From Acidobacteriota bacterium (GTDB lineage Bacteria > Acidobacteriota > Vicinamibacteria > Fen-336), in the NCBI GenBank assembly GCA_011526565.1, contig WYBL01000082.1, forward strand, positions 84,477 to 148,476: 64,000 bases of DNA, given 5' to 3'. The notes under the pieces were generated by a model. It searched no databases. It saw only the letters and a program-made list of their open reading frames with translations, and had not been told where the DNA came from. Of the stretch, positions 32,776-45,000 are shown one piece after another (position 1 is the first letter of the stretch; the number at the start of each line of letters is the position of its first letter). Both the position numbers and the translations under genes were made by a program.

Positions 32776-35700
32776 TCAGGCGGCGCCCTCGGCCCGCTCC
32801 GCCCGGCCCGCCAGCACCAGGGCTCCCTTGCCCAGCAGGCCCTCGACCTCGTCCCGCAGCACCGGGTCCGGGCGGACGCGGTAGTAGGCGTTCGGCACCA
32901 CCGCCACCGTCCAGCTCCCCGGGCGCAGCAGCTCGAGGGTCACCGGGCACTCGCCCCGGTGCGCGTCGAGTATATCGCGCAGCCTCTCGCCCCTCTCCCG
33001 GTCCCAGTTCGCGGCCGGCACCCGGATCGTGACCGCTCGCGCGCCGGAGAGCCGCGCCTTCTCGAGCGGAATCACCTCGGAGGCGACCAGCCGCGTCTTG
33101 CCCTCGTCCTGCGGCTCGGCCTTGCCGCGCACCAGCACCACGGCGTCGTCGGCCAGCTCCGCGGCCACCTTCTTGTAGGTCTCGGGGAAGACCAGGACCT
33201 CGGTGACGCCCCCGAGGTCCTCGAGCTGGAAGACGGCCATGCGGTCTCCCTTGCGGGTCTTCAGCGGGCGCAGGCCGGTGATCAGTCCGCCGGCCGCCAC
33301 CTCGCGCGTCTCCCGCAACGCGGCCATCGCGGCAGAGTCCGCGTTCGCCACCTGCGCGAGCTCGCCGCGGAAGCGCTCCAGCGGGTGGCCGCTGATGAAG
33401 AAGCCGAGCGACTCCTTCTCGAAGGCGAGCCGCTCGCTCTCCGGCCAGTCCGGCACGTCGGGCAGCCGCTCCGCCGGGGCCGCCGTGCCGGCGCCCGGGC
33501 CCGGCGCCAGCAGCGCGCCGAACAGGCTGGCCTGGCCCGCCTCGCGATCCCGCTGCTTCTTCTGCCCCGCCTCGGTCGCGCGCTCGATGGCCGCGAACAG
33601 CGCGGCGCGGCGGCGATCGAGCGAGTCGAAGCTGCCGCTCTTGACGTAGCTCTCGATCACCCGCCGGTTGATCGCCTTGAGGTCGACGCGCTCGCAGAAA
33701 CCGAACAGCGAAGAGAAGCGCCCGCCTTCGCGGCGCGCGGCCAGCGTCGCCTCGACCGCGCCTTCGCCGACGTTCTTGATGGCTGACAGGCCGAAGCGGA
33801 TGGCGCCGCCCGCCACGGTGAAGTAGAGGTCGGACTCGTTGACGTCGGGCGGCAGCACCTGCAGGTCCATCTCGCGGCAGGAGCCGATGTACTCGACGAG
33901 CTTCTCGGTGTTGGCGCGCTCCGAGGTCAGCAGCGCGGCCATGAAGTAGGCCGGGTAGTTGGCCTTGAACCAGCCGGTCTGGTAGGCGACCCAGGCGTAG
34001 GCCGCCGAGTGCGACTTGTTGAAGCCGTACCCGGCGAACTGCTCCATGTGGTCCCAGATCTTCTTCGCCTTCTTCTCGTTGACTCCGTGCGCGGCGCAGC
34101 CCTCGAGGAACTTCTGCATCTGGGCGGCCATCACGTCGGCCTTCTTCTTGCCCATCGCCTTGCGCAGGATGTCCGCTTCGCCCAGCGAGTAGCCCGCCAG
34201 CGCCGAGGCGATCTGCATCACCTGTTCCTGGTAGACCATGACGCCGTAGGTCCCGGACAGGATCGGCTCCAGCGACGGGTGGTCGTAGACGACCTTCGTC
34301 TGGCCGTGCCGGCGCTTGATGAAGTCGTCGATCATCGCCATCGGCCCGGGCCGGTACAGCGCGTTGAGCGCCGTCAGGTGCTCCAGGCGGTCGGGCTTGA
34401 AGCGCTTCAGGATGTCGCGCATGCCCTCGGACTCGAACTGGAACAGGCCCGAGGTCTTGCCCGCGGCGAACAGCTCGTAGGTCTTCGCGTCGTCGAGCGG
34501 CAGCTTGTCGGGGTCGACGCGGACGCCGGTCTGGGCCTCGATCATCTTCACGCAGTTGTCGATCAGCGTGAGCGTGCGCAGGCCCAGGAAGTCCATCTTC
34601 AGGAGGCCGATCCGCTCGACCCCCTTCATGTCGTACTGGGTGGTCAGGTCGCCGCCCTTGAACGACGCGAGCGGCACCAGCTCCATCAGCGGCTTGGGCG
34701 AGATCACGACTCCGGCGGCGTGGGTCGAGGCGTGACGGGTCGTGCCCTCGAGCCGCCGCGAGACGTCGATCAGCTCCTTGACCTTCGGGTCGGCGTCGTA
34801 GGCGTCGCGGAGCGGGGGCGACTCCTCGAGCGCCTTGTCGAGCGTCATCCCGAGATCGCCCGGGATCATCTTGGCGATCTTGTCGGCGTCGGCGTAGGGC
34901 AGGTCCATCACCCGCGCGACGTCGCGCACGACGGCCTTCGCCTTCATCGTCCCGAAGGTGATGATCTGCGCCACGTTCTCGCGGCCGTACTTGCGGGTGA
35001 CGTACTCGATCACCTCGCCGCGGCGGTTCTCGCAGAAGTCGATGTCGATGTCGGGGGGGCTGATCCGTTCCTCGTTGAGGAAGCGCTCGAAGATCAGGTC
35101 GTACTCGATCGGGTCGATGTCCGTGATCCGCATCGAGTAGGCGACCAGCGACCCGGCCGCCGAGCCCCGACCCGGGCCGACCGGGATGCCGCGCTCCTTC
35201 GCGTAACGGATGAAGTCCCAGACGATCAGGAAGTAGCCGGAGAAGCCGACCCGGCGGATGACGCCGATCTCCTTGTCGAGCCGCGCCTCGTAGGCGGGCC
35301 GCGCGTAGCGCAGGCGCCCGGCGTCGGCGAGCGGCCCCAGCGCCTTCCAGCGGTCCTCGAAGCCGTCGCGGCAGACCTTCTCGAAGTAGGTCTCGATCGT
35401 GTAGCCCGGCGGCACCTCGAAGCGCGGCAGCTCGTTGACGGCCTGCAGCGTGAAGTCGCACATGTCCGCGATCTTCACGGTGTTGGAGATGGCCTCCGGA
35501 TGGTCCGGGAACAGGGCGGCCATCTCGTCCCCGCTCTTCAGGTAGAACTCGTGGGTGTCGAAGCGGAGGCGCTCGCGGTCGGCGACCTTCTTGCCGGAGC
35601 CGATGCAGACCAGCACGTCGTGGGCGTGGTGGTCGCTGTTGCGCAGGTAGTGGGCGTCGTTGGTCGCCACCAGCCCCAGCCCGGTGCGGTCCTTCATCCG

Positions 35701-36276
35701 CAGCAGCGCGCGGTTGACCTGCCGCTGCTCCTCGATCCCGTGGTCCATCACCTCGAGGTAGAAGCGGTCCTTGCCGAACATGTCGCTGAACTGCCCGATC
35801 AGCTCCAGCGCCCGCGGCTCGTTGCCGTTGCGGATCTGGCGCGAGATCTCGGAGGACAGGCAGCCGGACAGCCCGATCAGCCCCTCGGCGTGCTTCGCCA
35901 GCAGGTCCTTGTCGATCCGGGGCCGGTAGTAGAAGCCCTCGGTGTAGCCGAGCGACACCAGCCGGACGAGGTTGTGGTACCCGGCGTCGCTGGTGGCCAG
36001 CAGCGTCAGGTGGTTGTAGGCGTCCTCGATGTCGCCGCCGCTGCGGTCGAAGCGGGTCTTGGGCGCGACGTAGATCTCGCAGCCGATGATCGGCTTGACA
36101 CCCTTGCCGCGGGCCGCGTCGTGGAAGGCGACCGCCCCGAACATGTTGCCGTGGTCGGTGATCGCCAGCGACTTCTGGCCGAGCTTGGCGGCTTCTCCGA
36201 CCAGCTCGTCGATGCGGTTGGCGCCGTCGAGCAGGCTGTACTCGGTGTGCAGGTGGAGGTGGACGAAGTCCTTCAC
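32776..36276 (-). CDS. dnaE: DNA polymerase III alpha subunit
   Basis: A 1166-residue replicative polymerase. The PHP domain starts at residue 4 ([16 protein letters not shown]) and keeps its metal-binding His/Asp pattern (ITDHGNMFG). The palm has catalytic aspartates in [16 protein letters not shown] and [12 protein letters not shown], the fingers follow, and the beta-binding and OB-fold regions are at the C-terminus ([27 protein letters not shown]). GTG start one base after the guaA stop. Length is near the E. coli protein (1160). Confidence 0.96.
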   Translation of the reverse strand: MKDFVHLHLHTEYSLLDGANRIDELVGEAAKLGQKSLAITDHGNMFGAVAFHDAARGKGVKPIIGCEIYVAPKTRFDRSGGDIEDAYNHLTLLATSDAGYHNLVRLVSLGYTEGFYYRPRIDKDLLAKHAEGLIGLSGCLSSEISRQIRNGNEPRALELIGQFSDMFGKDRFYLEVMDHGIEEQRQVNRALLRMKDRTGLGLVATNDAHYLRNSDHHAHDVLVCIGSGKKVADRERLRFDTHEFYLKSGDEMAALFPDHPEAISNTVKIADMCDFTLQAVNELPRFEVPPGYTIETYFEKVCRDGFEDRWKALGPLADAGRLRYARPAYEARLDKEIGVIRRVGFSGYFLIVWDFIRYAKERGIPVGPGRGSAAGSLVAYSMRITDIDPIEYDLIFERFLNEERISPPDIDIDFCENRRGEVIEYVTRKYGRENVAQIITFGTMKAKAVVRDVARVMDLPYADADKIAKMIPGDLGMTLDKALEESPPLRDAYDADPKVKELIDVSRRLEGTTRHASTHAAGVVISPKPLMELVPLASFKGGDLTTQYDMKGVERIGLLKMDFLGLRTLTLIDNCVKMIEAQTGVRVDPDKLPLDDAKTYELFAAGKTSGLFQFESEGMRDILKRFKPDRLEHLTALNALYRPGPMAMIDDFIKRRHGQTKVVYDHPSLEPILSGTYGVMVYQEQVMQIASALAGYSLGEADILRKAMGKKKADVMAAQMQKFLEGCAAHGVNEKKAKKIWDHMEQFAGYGFNKSHSAAYAWVAYQTGWFKANYPAYFMAALLTSERANTEKLVEYIGSCREMDLQVLPPDVNESDLYFTVAGGAIRFGLSAIKNVGEGAVEATLAARREGGRFSSLFGFCERVDLKAINRRVIESYVKSGSFDSLDRRRAALFAAIERATEAGQKKQRDREAGQASLFGALLAPGPGAGTAAPAERLPDVPDWPESERLAFEKESLGFFISGHPLERFRGELAQVANADSAAMAALRETREVAAGGLITGLRPLKTRKGDRMAVFQLEDLGGVTEVLVFPETYKKVAAELADDAVVLVRGKAEPQDEGKTRLVASEVIPLEKARLSGARAVTIRVPAANWDRERGERLRDILDAHRGECPVTLELLRPGSWTVAVVPNAYYRVRPDPVLRDEVEGLLGKGALVLAGRAERAEGAA

Positions 36277-36277
36277 T

Positions 36278-37813
<1,536 letters not shown>

Positions 37814-37838
37814 CGGGAGGGCCACCTCGGGGAGCGCG

Positions 37839-37844
37839 ATTATA
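37839..37844 (-). promoter_or_regulatory. -10 element (perfect TATAAT) upstream of guaA
   Basis: On the minus strand GGGGATATAATCGCG lies 26 bp upstream of the guaA ATG, an exact -10 consensus in a very GC-rich context. No convincing -35 at 16-18 bp. It is the strongest candidate to drive the 14-gene run that starts with guaA. Confidence 0.6.
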
Positions 37845-37884
37845 TCCCCCACCCCTTGGGCCGGCCGTCCCCGAGAGCCCGTGA

Positions 37885-37890
37885 TAGAGT
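37885..37890 (+). promoter_or_regulatory. -10-like element (TAGAGT) of the PQQ-repeat/ctaB operon
   Basis: GTGATAGAGTGCC lies 10-20 bp before the start of the lipoprotein gene and faces away from the guaA promoter. Four of six positions match. No -35 is obvious, and the leader would be very short. Confidence 0.3.
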
Positions 37891-37899
37891 GCCTGTCGC

Positions 37900-39042
37900 T
37901 TGAGAATGCTCGCGTGCGCCGCCGCGCTGGCGGCCGCGGCGTGCGGCGGCGTGCAGCCCGCCCCGCCCCCCGCGTTGTTCCCGGCCCCGACCGCCTGGCT
38001 GACGCCGCTGGAGCAGCCCCTGGACGGCGAACTCGCCACGGATGGCGCCCGGATCTTCGTGCCGCTGCGCGACGGCACGCTGCTCGGCCTCGATCGCCTG
38101 ACCGGCGAACGGCTGTGGTCGGCACCGCCGCGACCGGGTGCCATCTCCGCGGCTCCGGGGACGCTGCTGCTGCGCCAGGCCGACGGCCGACTGTGGAGCC
38201 TCGCCCCGCGCAACGGCTCGGCCCGCTGGCGGGCGGACACGGGGATCACGGGCTCGCTCGCCGCGGTCACCGAGAACCGCTGGGCGTTCGTCGCCGGCGA
38301 GGGCCTCGCGGCGGTCGAACTGGAAACCGGCCGCATCGTGTGGACCGCAGCCGAGAAGGCCACCGTGACCGCGCCTCCCCTGCCGTGGGGCTCGTGGCTG
38401 CTGGTCGGCGAGCAGGACGGCACCCTGCGCCTGCGGGAGCGCGAGACCGGCCGCACCGTGTGGACCTGGAACGTCGGCTCGCCCTGGAAGGCGGCGCCGG
38501 CGGTCGACGACCGCGTGCTCTTCGCCGGCTCCACCGCCCACGGCTTCTACTCGCTGAAGCTCGACTCGGGCGACCGGCGCTGGCGCTGGAAGCTGGGCGC
38601 CGACGTCGTGGCACCGCCCGTCCTCTACGGCGACGACGCCGTCGCCTTCGCCACCCTCGAGAACGTGCTGTGGTCGCTCGAGCGCGGCAAGGGGCGCCTT
38701 GTCTGGCGCGCCCCGCTTCCGTCGCGCCCGCTGGGCGGCCCCCAACTGGTCGGTGGCGCACTCCTGATCGCCTGCCTCGAGGACGAGCTGCGGGCGATCG
38801 ACACCCGGACCGGGGCGAAGATCGCGACGATGCGCACCCCGAGCCCGCTGCGGACCGCGCCCGTCGTGGTCGGCGACACGGTCTACGTGGGCCTGCGCAA
38901 CCCGTGGAGCGTCGCGGCGCTGCGCCTCGCGGGCCTCGATCCCGAGGGCCGCCCGCTGCCGCCTCCCCCGCCCGCGCCATCGCCGGCCGAACCGGCGGAG
39001 GCCGAGGCGTCGCCCTCCCCCGCTCCGTCGCCGCGGTCATGA
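37900..39042 (+). CDS. PQQ-like beta-propeller lipoprotein (BamB-like)
   Basis: A 380-residue protein starting at TTG (an ATG two codons later is equally possible). A very short signal peptide ends at the lipobox AAAC (Cys15). Repeats of the PQQ/WD-like type follow, with strands such as [36 protein letters not shown] and [12 protein letters not shown] roughly every 40 residues, forming a propeller. A Pro/Ala-rich tail of about 35 residues ends it. BamB-like outer-membrane assembly or a scaffold near cytochrome biogenesis are options. It overlaps ctaB by ATGA. Confidence 0.75.
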   Translation: MRMLACAAALAAAACGGVQPAPPPALFPAPTAWLTPLEQPLDGELATDGARIFVPLRDGTLLGLDRLTGERLWSAPPRPGAISAAPGTLLLRQADGRLWSLAPRNGSARWRADTGITGSLAAVTENRWAFVAGEGLAAVELETGRIVWTAAEKATVTAPPLPWGSWLLVGEQDGTLRLRERETGRTVWTWNVGSPWKAAPAVDDRVLFAGSTAHGFYSLKLDSGDRRWRWKLGADVVAPPVLYGDDAVAFATLENVLWSLERGKGRLVWRAPLPSRPLGGPQLVGGALLIACLEDELRAIDTRTGAKIATMRTPSPLRTAPVVVGDTVYVGLRNPWSVAALRLAGLDPEGRPLPPPPPAPSPAEPAEAEASPSPAPSPRS

Positions 39043-39929
39043 GCATCGAGGCGACGACGGCCGAGCGGACCCGCGGCGCACGCGCCGACTTCCTCGAGCT
39101 GGCCAAGCCCCGCATCACGTTCCTCGTCACCTTCACCGCCCTGGTCGGCTACGTGATGGGCTCGCCCGTCGGCGGCGTCGCTTCCGGCCCGCTGCTCTGG
39201 GCGATGGCCGGCACCGCGCTGGTCGCGGGCGGGGCCTCGGCCATGAACATGGTGCTGGAGCGCGCCACCGACGCCCTGATGCACCGCACCCGCGAGCGGC
39301 CGATTCCCGCCGGCCGGCTGACGACCGCGGAGGCCGCGGCCTTCGCGGCGGCGCTGACGGTCGCCGGCGTCACCCTGCTCTACGCCCGCAACGGCGCGCT
39401 CGCGGCCGCCGTGGCCGGCGTCACCTGGTTCAGCTACGTCTTCATGTACACGCCGCTCAAGACCCGCACGTCGCTGTCGACCATCGTCGGCGCCGTGCCC
39501 GGTGCGCTGCCGCCGGTGATCGGCTGGGCGGCCGCGCGCCACTCGCTGGACGCCGGCGCGTTCGTCCTCTTCGCGATCCTGTTCCTGTGGCAGATCCCGC
39601 ACTTCCTGGCGATCGCCTGGCTGTTCCGCGACGACTACGCCCGCGGCGGCCTGCCGATGCTGCCGGTGCTCGACCCCGAGGGCCGGATGACCGGCCGCCA
39701 GGCGGTGGCCAACAGCGTCGCGCTGACCGTCGTCAGCCTGACGCCCACGGTCGCCGGCCTGACGGGAACGCTCTACCTGTTCGGCGCGCTGGTGCTGGGC
39801 CTCGCGTTCACGGCCGTGGCCGCCCGCGCGGCATACGCCCGCACGCGCCCTGCGGCGCGCGCCCTGTTCTTCGCCTCGATCCTCTACCTGCCCGCCCAGT
39901 CGGCGCTGATGCTGCTCGACCGCCGATGA
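39039..39929 (+). CDS. ctaB: heme O synthase (protoheme IX farnesyltransferase)
   Basis: A 296-residue UbiA-superfamily prenyltransferase that adds farnesyl to heme B, giving heme O for heme-copper oxidases. LAKPRITFLVTFTALVGY at the start, the first Asp-rich-type motif in NMVLERATDALMHRTRERPIPAGR, YTPLKTRTSLSTIVGAVPGALPPVIGW, and FLWQIPHFLAIAWLFRDDYARGGLPMLP are typical. About nine membrane helices. It overlaps both neighbours by ATGA, so the three genes are coupled. Confidence 0.95.
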   Translation: MSIEATTAERTRGARADFLELAKPRITFLVTFTALVGYVMGSPVGGVASGPLLWAMAGTALVAGGASAMNMVLERATDALMHRTRERPIPAGRLTTAEAAAFAAALTVAGVTLLYARNGALAAAVAGVTWFSYVFMYTPLKTRTSLSTIVGAVPGALPPVIGWAAARHSLDAGAFVLFAILFLWQIPHFLAIAWLFRDDYARGGLPMLPVLDPEGRMTGRQAVANSVALTVVSLTPTVAGLTGTLYLFGALVLGLAFTAVAARAAYARTRPAARALFFASILYLPAQSALMLLDRR

Positions 39930-40351
39930 ACGCCACCGACCTGCCCACGCTCAACGCCGCACTGAATCTCACCAGCGCCGTGCTGCTGTTCGCGGGCTGG
40001 CGCCAGATCCGCGCCGGCCGCCGCGAGGCCCACCGCGCCTGCATGATCGCGGCGCTCGTGACCTCGGCGCTGTTCCTGGTGTCCTACCTCGTCTACCACT
40101 TCCAGGTCGGCTCCGTCCGCTACACGGGCCAGGGCCCGCTGCGCACGCTGTACTTCGCGATCCTGCTGTCGCACACGATCCTCGCCGTGGTCAACGTGCC
40201 GCTGGTCCTGATGACCGCGACCCGCGCCTTCCGCGAGCGCTTCGCGGAGCACAAGAGGATGGCCCGCTGGGCGCTCCCGATCTGGTTCTACGTCTCGGTG
40301 ACCGGCGTGGTCATCTACCTGATGCTGTACGGCCTTCCGGGCCTCGGCTAG
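39926..40351 (+). CDS. DUF420 membrane protein (CtaM/YozB-like)
   Basis: A 141-residue protein with four membrane helices (about 8-25, 38-60, 75-97 and 113-137). LVYHFQVGS, GPLRTLYFAILLSHTILA and the conserved histidines in YHFQ, SHTI and EHKRMARW are DUF420 hallmarks. In Firmicutes a DUF420 protein, CtaM, is needed for active heme A oxidase; position behind ctaB supports a similar job. Its TAG stop is shared as CTAG with the convergent aminotransferase gene. Confidence 0.88.
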   Translation: MNATDLPTLNAALNLTSAVLLFAGWRQIRAGRREAHRACMIAALVTSALFLVSYLVYHFQVGSVRYTGQGPLRTLYFAILLSHTILAVVNVPLVLMTATRAFRERFAEHKRMARWALPIWFYVSVTGVVIYLMLYGLPGLG

Positions 40352-41544
40352 GCCCGGATCGCGCGCGCCAGGCGGCGCACGCCCTCCTCGATCTTCGGAA
40401 CGTCCTCGCGGGCGAAGGTGAGGCGCATCGTGTTGAGGCCGGTGTCGTCTTCGGCGAAGAAGGGCGAGCCCGGGACGTAGGCCACACCTTCGGCGACCGC
40501 CGCCTCGAGCAGGGCTTCGGCGTCGCGGCCCTCGGGCAGCCGCAGCCAGACGAACAGGCCGCCGGTCGGGTGGGTCCAGCTCACGCCTTCGGGCATCTCG
40601 CGCGCGAGCGCGTCGAGCATGGCCTTGCACTTGTCGCGGTAGTAGGGGCGGATGCGCTCCTTCTGGGCGTCGATCAGGCCCTCGCGCAGGCAGGCGAGCA
40701 CCACCCGATGCGAGAGACCGCTGCCGCACAGGTCCGCCGCCTGCTTCGCGATCTCGAGCTTGGCGAGCAGCGTCTCGGGCCCGAGCACGAACGCGGTGCG
40801 CAGCGCGGGCGCCAGGATCTTCGAGAACGACGACAGGTACAGCACTCGCCCGTCGTGGTCGAGCGAGCGCAGCGTGGGTGGCGGCGGCTGGTCGAAGTAG
40901 ACGTCGCCGTACGGGTCGTCCTCGACGACCAGCAGGTCGAGCTCGTGCGCGACCTCCAGCAGCCCCGCCCGGCGCTCGAGCGTGTGGGTGATCCCGGACG
41001 GGTTCTGGTAGTTGGGCACCACGTAGAGGAACTTCACGCGGTGGCCGGCGTCGCGGCAGGCGCGGTACTGCCGGCGCAGGTCCTCGAGGTCGAGCCCCTG
41101 CTCGTCGAGCTGCACGCTCACCATCCGCGCCCGCGCGGCGCGGAACGCCGAGAGCGCGCCCACGTAGCTCGGCGCCTCGCACAGCACCACGTCGCCCGGG
41201 TCGATCAGCACCCGAGACACCAGGTCGAGGCCCTGCTGGCTGCCCTCCGTGAGCATGCGCTCCGCGGGGTGCGAGTCCATGCCCTTGCGCCGCGCGTAGT
41301 CCGCGACGGCCTCCAGGAGTGGCGAGTAGCCGCGGGTCAGGATGTACTGGAAGGCGCCGGCCGCCTCCTCGGCCACCGCCCGCTTCAGGATGCGGTCGAA
41401 GTCGGCGACCGGGAAGGTCTCGGGGCTCGGCTGGCCGGGAGCGAACGAGATGATGCCGGGCCGTTCGATCACGGCGCTCATCCGGCGGATGGCCGAGAAG
41501 CGCATCGCGCGCGCGGACTCGGAGAGCAGTTCCTGGAATTTCAT
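40348..41544 (-). CDS. PLP-dependent aminotransferase (class I, 2-aminoadipate/LysN-like)
   Basis: A 398-residue fold-type I aminotransferase. Key segments are ISFAPGQPSPETFP (substrate loop), PNYQNPSG (177-184), the PLP-binding Asp210 in VEDDPYGD, and Lys242 in YLSSFSKILAPALRT. This pattern is that of 2-aminoadipate or broad-range aromatic/branched-chain aminotransferases related to the MocR C-domain, but without the DNA-binding part. The exact substrate is undetermined. Its ATG lies 17 bp from the start of the divergent secreted-protein gene. Confidence 0.87.
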   Translation of the reverse strand: MKFQELLSESARAMRFSAIRRMSAVIERPGIISFAPGQPSPETFPVADFDRILKRAVAEEAAGAFQYILTRGYSPLLEAVADYARRKGMDSHPAERMLTEGSQQGLDLVSRVLIDPGDVVLCEAPSYVGALSAFRAARARMVSVQLDEQGLDLEDLRRQYRACRDAGHRVKFLYVVPNYQNPSGITHTLERRAGLLEVAHELDLLVVEDDPYGDVYFDQPPPPTLRSLDHDGRVLYLSSFSKILAPALRTAFVLGPETLLAKLEIAKQAADLCGSGLSHRVVLACLREGLIDAQKERIRPYYRDKCKAMLDALAREMPEGVSWTHPTGGLFVWLRLPEGRDAEALLEAAVAEGVAYVPGSPFFAEDDTGLNTMRLTFAREDVPKIEEGVRRLARAIRA

Positions 41545-41561
41545 GGATGCACGAGTATAGG

Positions 41562-42020
41562 ATGCCTGACGTGGGAAGCGCGGCGCGCCGAGGGTTCGTG
41601 GCCGGCCTGCTGGCGGTTCTCGTGCGCGTTCCGCTCGCCGCCGCCGCCGAGGACGCCGCCCTGCGCGCCCGGCTCGACGCGCTCGAGCGCGCGCTGCGCT
41701 CCGGCGACGCCGACGCCCTGGGGGCCTCGGTCGCCCGCCGCGGCCGCATCCACGTCGACCTGCGCGGACTGACGGACGGCCAGCAGGTGTGGGGCGCCGG
41801 CCAACTCCGGGTCGCCTTCGCGGAGCTTTTCGCGGAGCGCCGGACCTCGGGTTTCGCGCTGCAGGCGGCCACCCTCAGCCGCTCCGGGGAAGACCTCGCG
41901 TTCGTGCGCGGCACCTGGACCCGGGCCGCACCGGGCGGGCCCGTGGTCGAAAGCGTGAGCTTCACGCTGCGCCTCGAGTCCGGCGACTGGCGGGTGTTCG
42001 AGATCCGGACCGCCCGTTGA
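41562..42020 (+). CDS. small secreted SnoaL-like/DUF4440-type protein
   Basis: A 152-residue protein from the ATG at 41562 (a GTG at 41571 is possible; an ATG at 41547 would include the -10-like TATAGG). A signal peptide runs to about residue 30 (GLLAVLVRVPLAAAAED). The rest has the helix-then-sheet pattern of the NTF2/SnoaL fold: LRARLDALERALRSGDADALGA, then strands FALQAATLSRSGEDLAFVRGTW and VSFTLRLESGDWRVFEI. Function unknown. It overlaps the sensor kinase by TTGA, suggesting it is a periplasmic partner or input for that kinase. Confidence 0.6.
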   Translation: MPDVGSAARRGFVAGLLAVLVRVPLAAAAEDAALRARLDALERALRSGDADALGASVARRGRIHVDLRGLTDGQQVWGAGQLRVAFAELFAERRTSGFALQAATLSRSGEDLAFVRGTWTRAAPGGPVVESVSFTLRLESGDWRVFEIRTAR

Positions 42021-45000
42021 CCTCCCGCGGGCTCCGGCTGTGGGCGCTGACGGCGGTCGCGTTCGCCGCCGCCGCCGCGGTCGACCTGGCGCGGATCGCC
42101 ACCGCCGGGCCCAACGCCGCCGAGGTTGCCCGCCAGTCCCTGCTCGACGGCGTCGAGGCGCGCCACCACCACGTGATCGAAGAGCTGGCCCGGGCCCTCG
42201 ACCAGGTCGCCGCGCTGCCGAACCTCGCGACCGCCGCGGGCCGCGACCCGGCGGCCCGCGGCGAAGCCTTCCGCCACCTCGCGCGGCTCCGCTCCGGAGA
42301 CCTCGACCTGGCGATCCGCGACGCCCGTCTCGAGCCCCTCGCCTGGGCGGGCCCGGCGACCGAGGCCGCGCGCCTGCGGAACCTGGCGCAGGCCGGCGCG
42401 GGACACGGGGTCATCTCCTCGGGCGCGGCGCTGCGCTACGTCGCGCTGAGGCGCGCCGGCGACGCGTGGCTCAGCGCGGAGCGCGTGGTCGCGGTGCGCC
42501 GCAACATCCGCAACGCCTTCGTCGAGGACGTGGAGACGCTGGCCGCCGATCCCTCGCTCGTCGCGGTGCGCTTCGTGCTCGCGGGCGAAGACGCGCCCGC
42601 TGCGGACCCCCGGGAGCGGACGCTGCAAGCCCCGGACGGACGGGTGATGGCGCTGGCCCGCGCTCGCGAGACTCCGGAGGGCGAGCCGCTGGCGGAGCGG
42701 CTGCGGCGCTGGCTCGCCTTCGGTGCCGCGCTCGCGGCCGTCCTGCTCCTCGGCGCGGCCCTCCGGACGGGCGTCAGCCCCGCCGCGCTGGCCGCCGCGG
42801 TGGGCCTCGCGCGCTTGCTGCTGCTGCCGCTCACCGGGGCGTGGCCGCTCGGCGAGTTCGGCAGCTCCGCCCACTACGCCTCGCCGGCGCTCGGCCCGCT
42901 GCTGCGCTCGCCGCTGGACCTGGGGCTGACCGCCGCGGCGCTCGCCGCGCTCGCGGCCTGCGCGTGGTCCTACGCGCTCGCGCGCCCCTCGCTGCCGCCG
43001 CGAGCGGCGATCGTCGCGGCCACCCTGCTGGCGCCGGGCGCGCTCGCGCTCGGCGCCGCCCTGGTCGCCGACATCGCGTGGAACTCGGCATCGCCGCCGG
43101 AGGCGCTGGACCTGCTGCCGGCCTTCTCGGCCGGCAGCCTCCTCCACCTGGCCGCGGGCCTCGCCTGGCTCGCGGCTCTCGCCACGGCGGCCGCGCTGCT
43201 GGCCGCGAGCGGCTCGCTGGCGCCACGCCGGCTGGCGTTCGTCTTCTCCGCGGGCGCGATTGCGGCCCACGTGCTGCTCGCCCGGGCCGAGCTCGCGCCG
43301 CCGCCGCCGGTCGCCGCTGCCCTGGCGGCGCTCGCCTTCGGCCTCGGCCTGCGCGGCTCGCTGCTCCGTGGCGCCTGGCGCGGGGCCAGCCCCGAGGCGA
43401 GAGCCGCGGCCCTGGCCCTGCTCGCGCCGCTCGCCGGGCTGCTCGCGCAGCCCACGCTTGCCGCCCACGCCGACGCCGTCCTGCTGCGGCAGATGGAGGC
43501 GGACTTCGCGCCCCGCGTCCGCGAGCTCTCGCGCTGGCGCACCCACGTGCTCCAGGCCACGCTCGAGCGCATCGACGCCTTGCGACTGCTGGAGCCGGGC
43601 TCGGCCTCGGAGCGCGCGCCGATCGAGGAACTGGCCTTCGCCACCTGGGCCAGCACCGACCTGGCGGCCCTCGGGCTCTCCTCGGCGATCGAGATCCAGG
43701 ACCCCGACGGCTTCGTCGCCAGCCGCTTCGCCCTCAACCTGGCGCCGCTGGCGGGGCCGCTGGCCCCGCTCCCGCGCGGCGAGGCGTGGGAGCAGCGACC
43801 CGAGCGGATCGCCATCGGCAGCGTCGAGCGCCCCGTGCTGCACGCCCGGCGCCAGCTCGTCTACGACGGCGAACTGCAGGGCGCGGTCCACGTGTGGGTG
43901 GCCGAGGACTACTCCAACCTCCCCTTCCTCTCGCCGCGCGATCCCTACGCCACGCTGTTCCGCTCGGCTCCTGCCGCCGCGGCTCGCGAACGCGAGGTCG
44001 GCCTGCTCGTCTACGACGACGCGCGGCGCCTCGTGTTCTCGAGCACCGACCCGCCACCTGTCCCGGACACCGAGGCCCTCGCCCGCGCGGAGTCCGGCCC
44101 GGCCCCCGGCTGGATGCCGCTGGAGTTCGAGGGCCGCCCGGTGACGGCGTGGGCCTTCCCGGTGGCAGGCGGCGCGGGGTTCCTCTACCGGGAGGAGTCC
44201 GCCCTCGTGCGATCCCTGGCCGACGCCTTCGAGGCCGCGACGGCGTTCACCTTCGCCGCCGCCCTCGGCCTGCTGCTGCTGCTGCTGGCCCGCGAGGCGG
44301 CGGGCCACCGGCGGCTGACGGCGCGCTCGGTGGCCCGCGCGGTCGCATCGCGCTTCTCGCGCCGCCTGTTCGTCGCCCTGATCGCGCTCGCCGTGGGTCC
44401 CGCCCTGCTGCTCCAGGGAGTCGTGCGCCAGCTCGTCGAGGAGCGGCTGGCCCGCGAGACGGCCGACCAGGCGCTGGAGCGCGCCTCGATCGCGCGCAAG
44501 GCCGTCGAGGACTTCGCCTTCTTCCAGCGCGGCGACTATCCCGACCAGCAGCCGGTCACGGACCAGGCGCTGGTCTGGGTCGAGCGGCTGATCCGCAACG
44601 ACCTCGACGTCTTCGCCGGCGGCCGGCTGATCGCCTCCAGCAAGCGCGAGCTGTACGCCTCGGGGCTGCTCGGAGCCCGCGTCGACGGCGACGCCTACCG
44701 GCGCCTGGTCCTCGAGGGCGCGCCGGCCGTGCTGCGCACCGAACGCATCGGCGCCTTCTCCTTCTCGGTGGTCTCGGTGCCGCTGGCGCTCGGCGGCAGC
44801 GAGCCCGGCATCCTGTCGCTGCCGCTGGCCTCGCGGCGTCGCGAGGTCGACGCGGTGCTGGCCGACCTGGACCGCACCGCGCGGCTCGCCTCGGTGGCGT
44901 TCCTGCTGCTGGCCGCGGCGATCGCGTACTCGATGTCGCGGCGCATCTCGGGGCCGCTGTTCGCCCTCACCGCGGCCACCCGCCGTATCGCCCGCGGCGA

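Noticed and set aside
37858..37872. GGCCGGCC-containing site near guaA, and a similar one near 59770, as further copies of the parAB palindrome
   Set aside because: Only the 8-bp GGCCGGCC-like core matches; the flanking ATGTC/GACAT arms are absent.
40348..41544. MocR-type regulator
   Set aside because: The protein has the aminotransferase part only; there is no N-terminal GntR helix-turn-helix.
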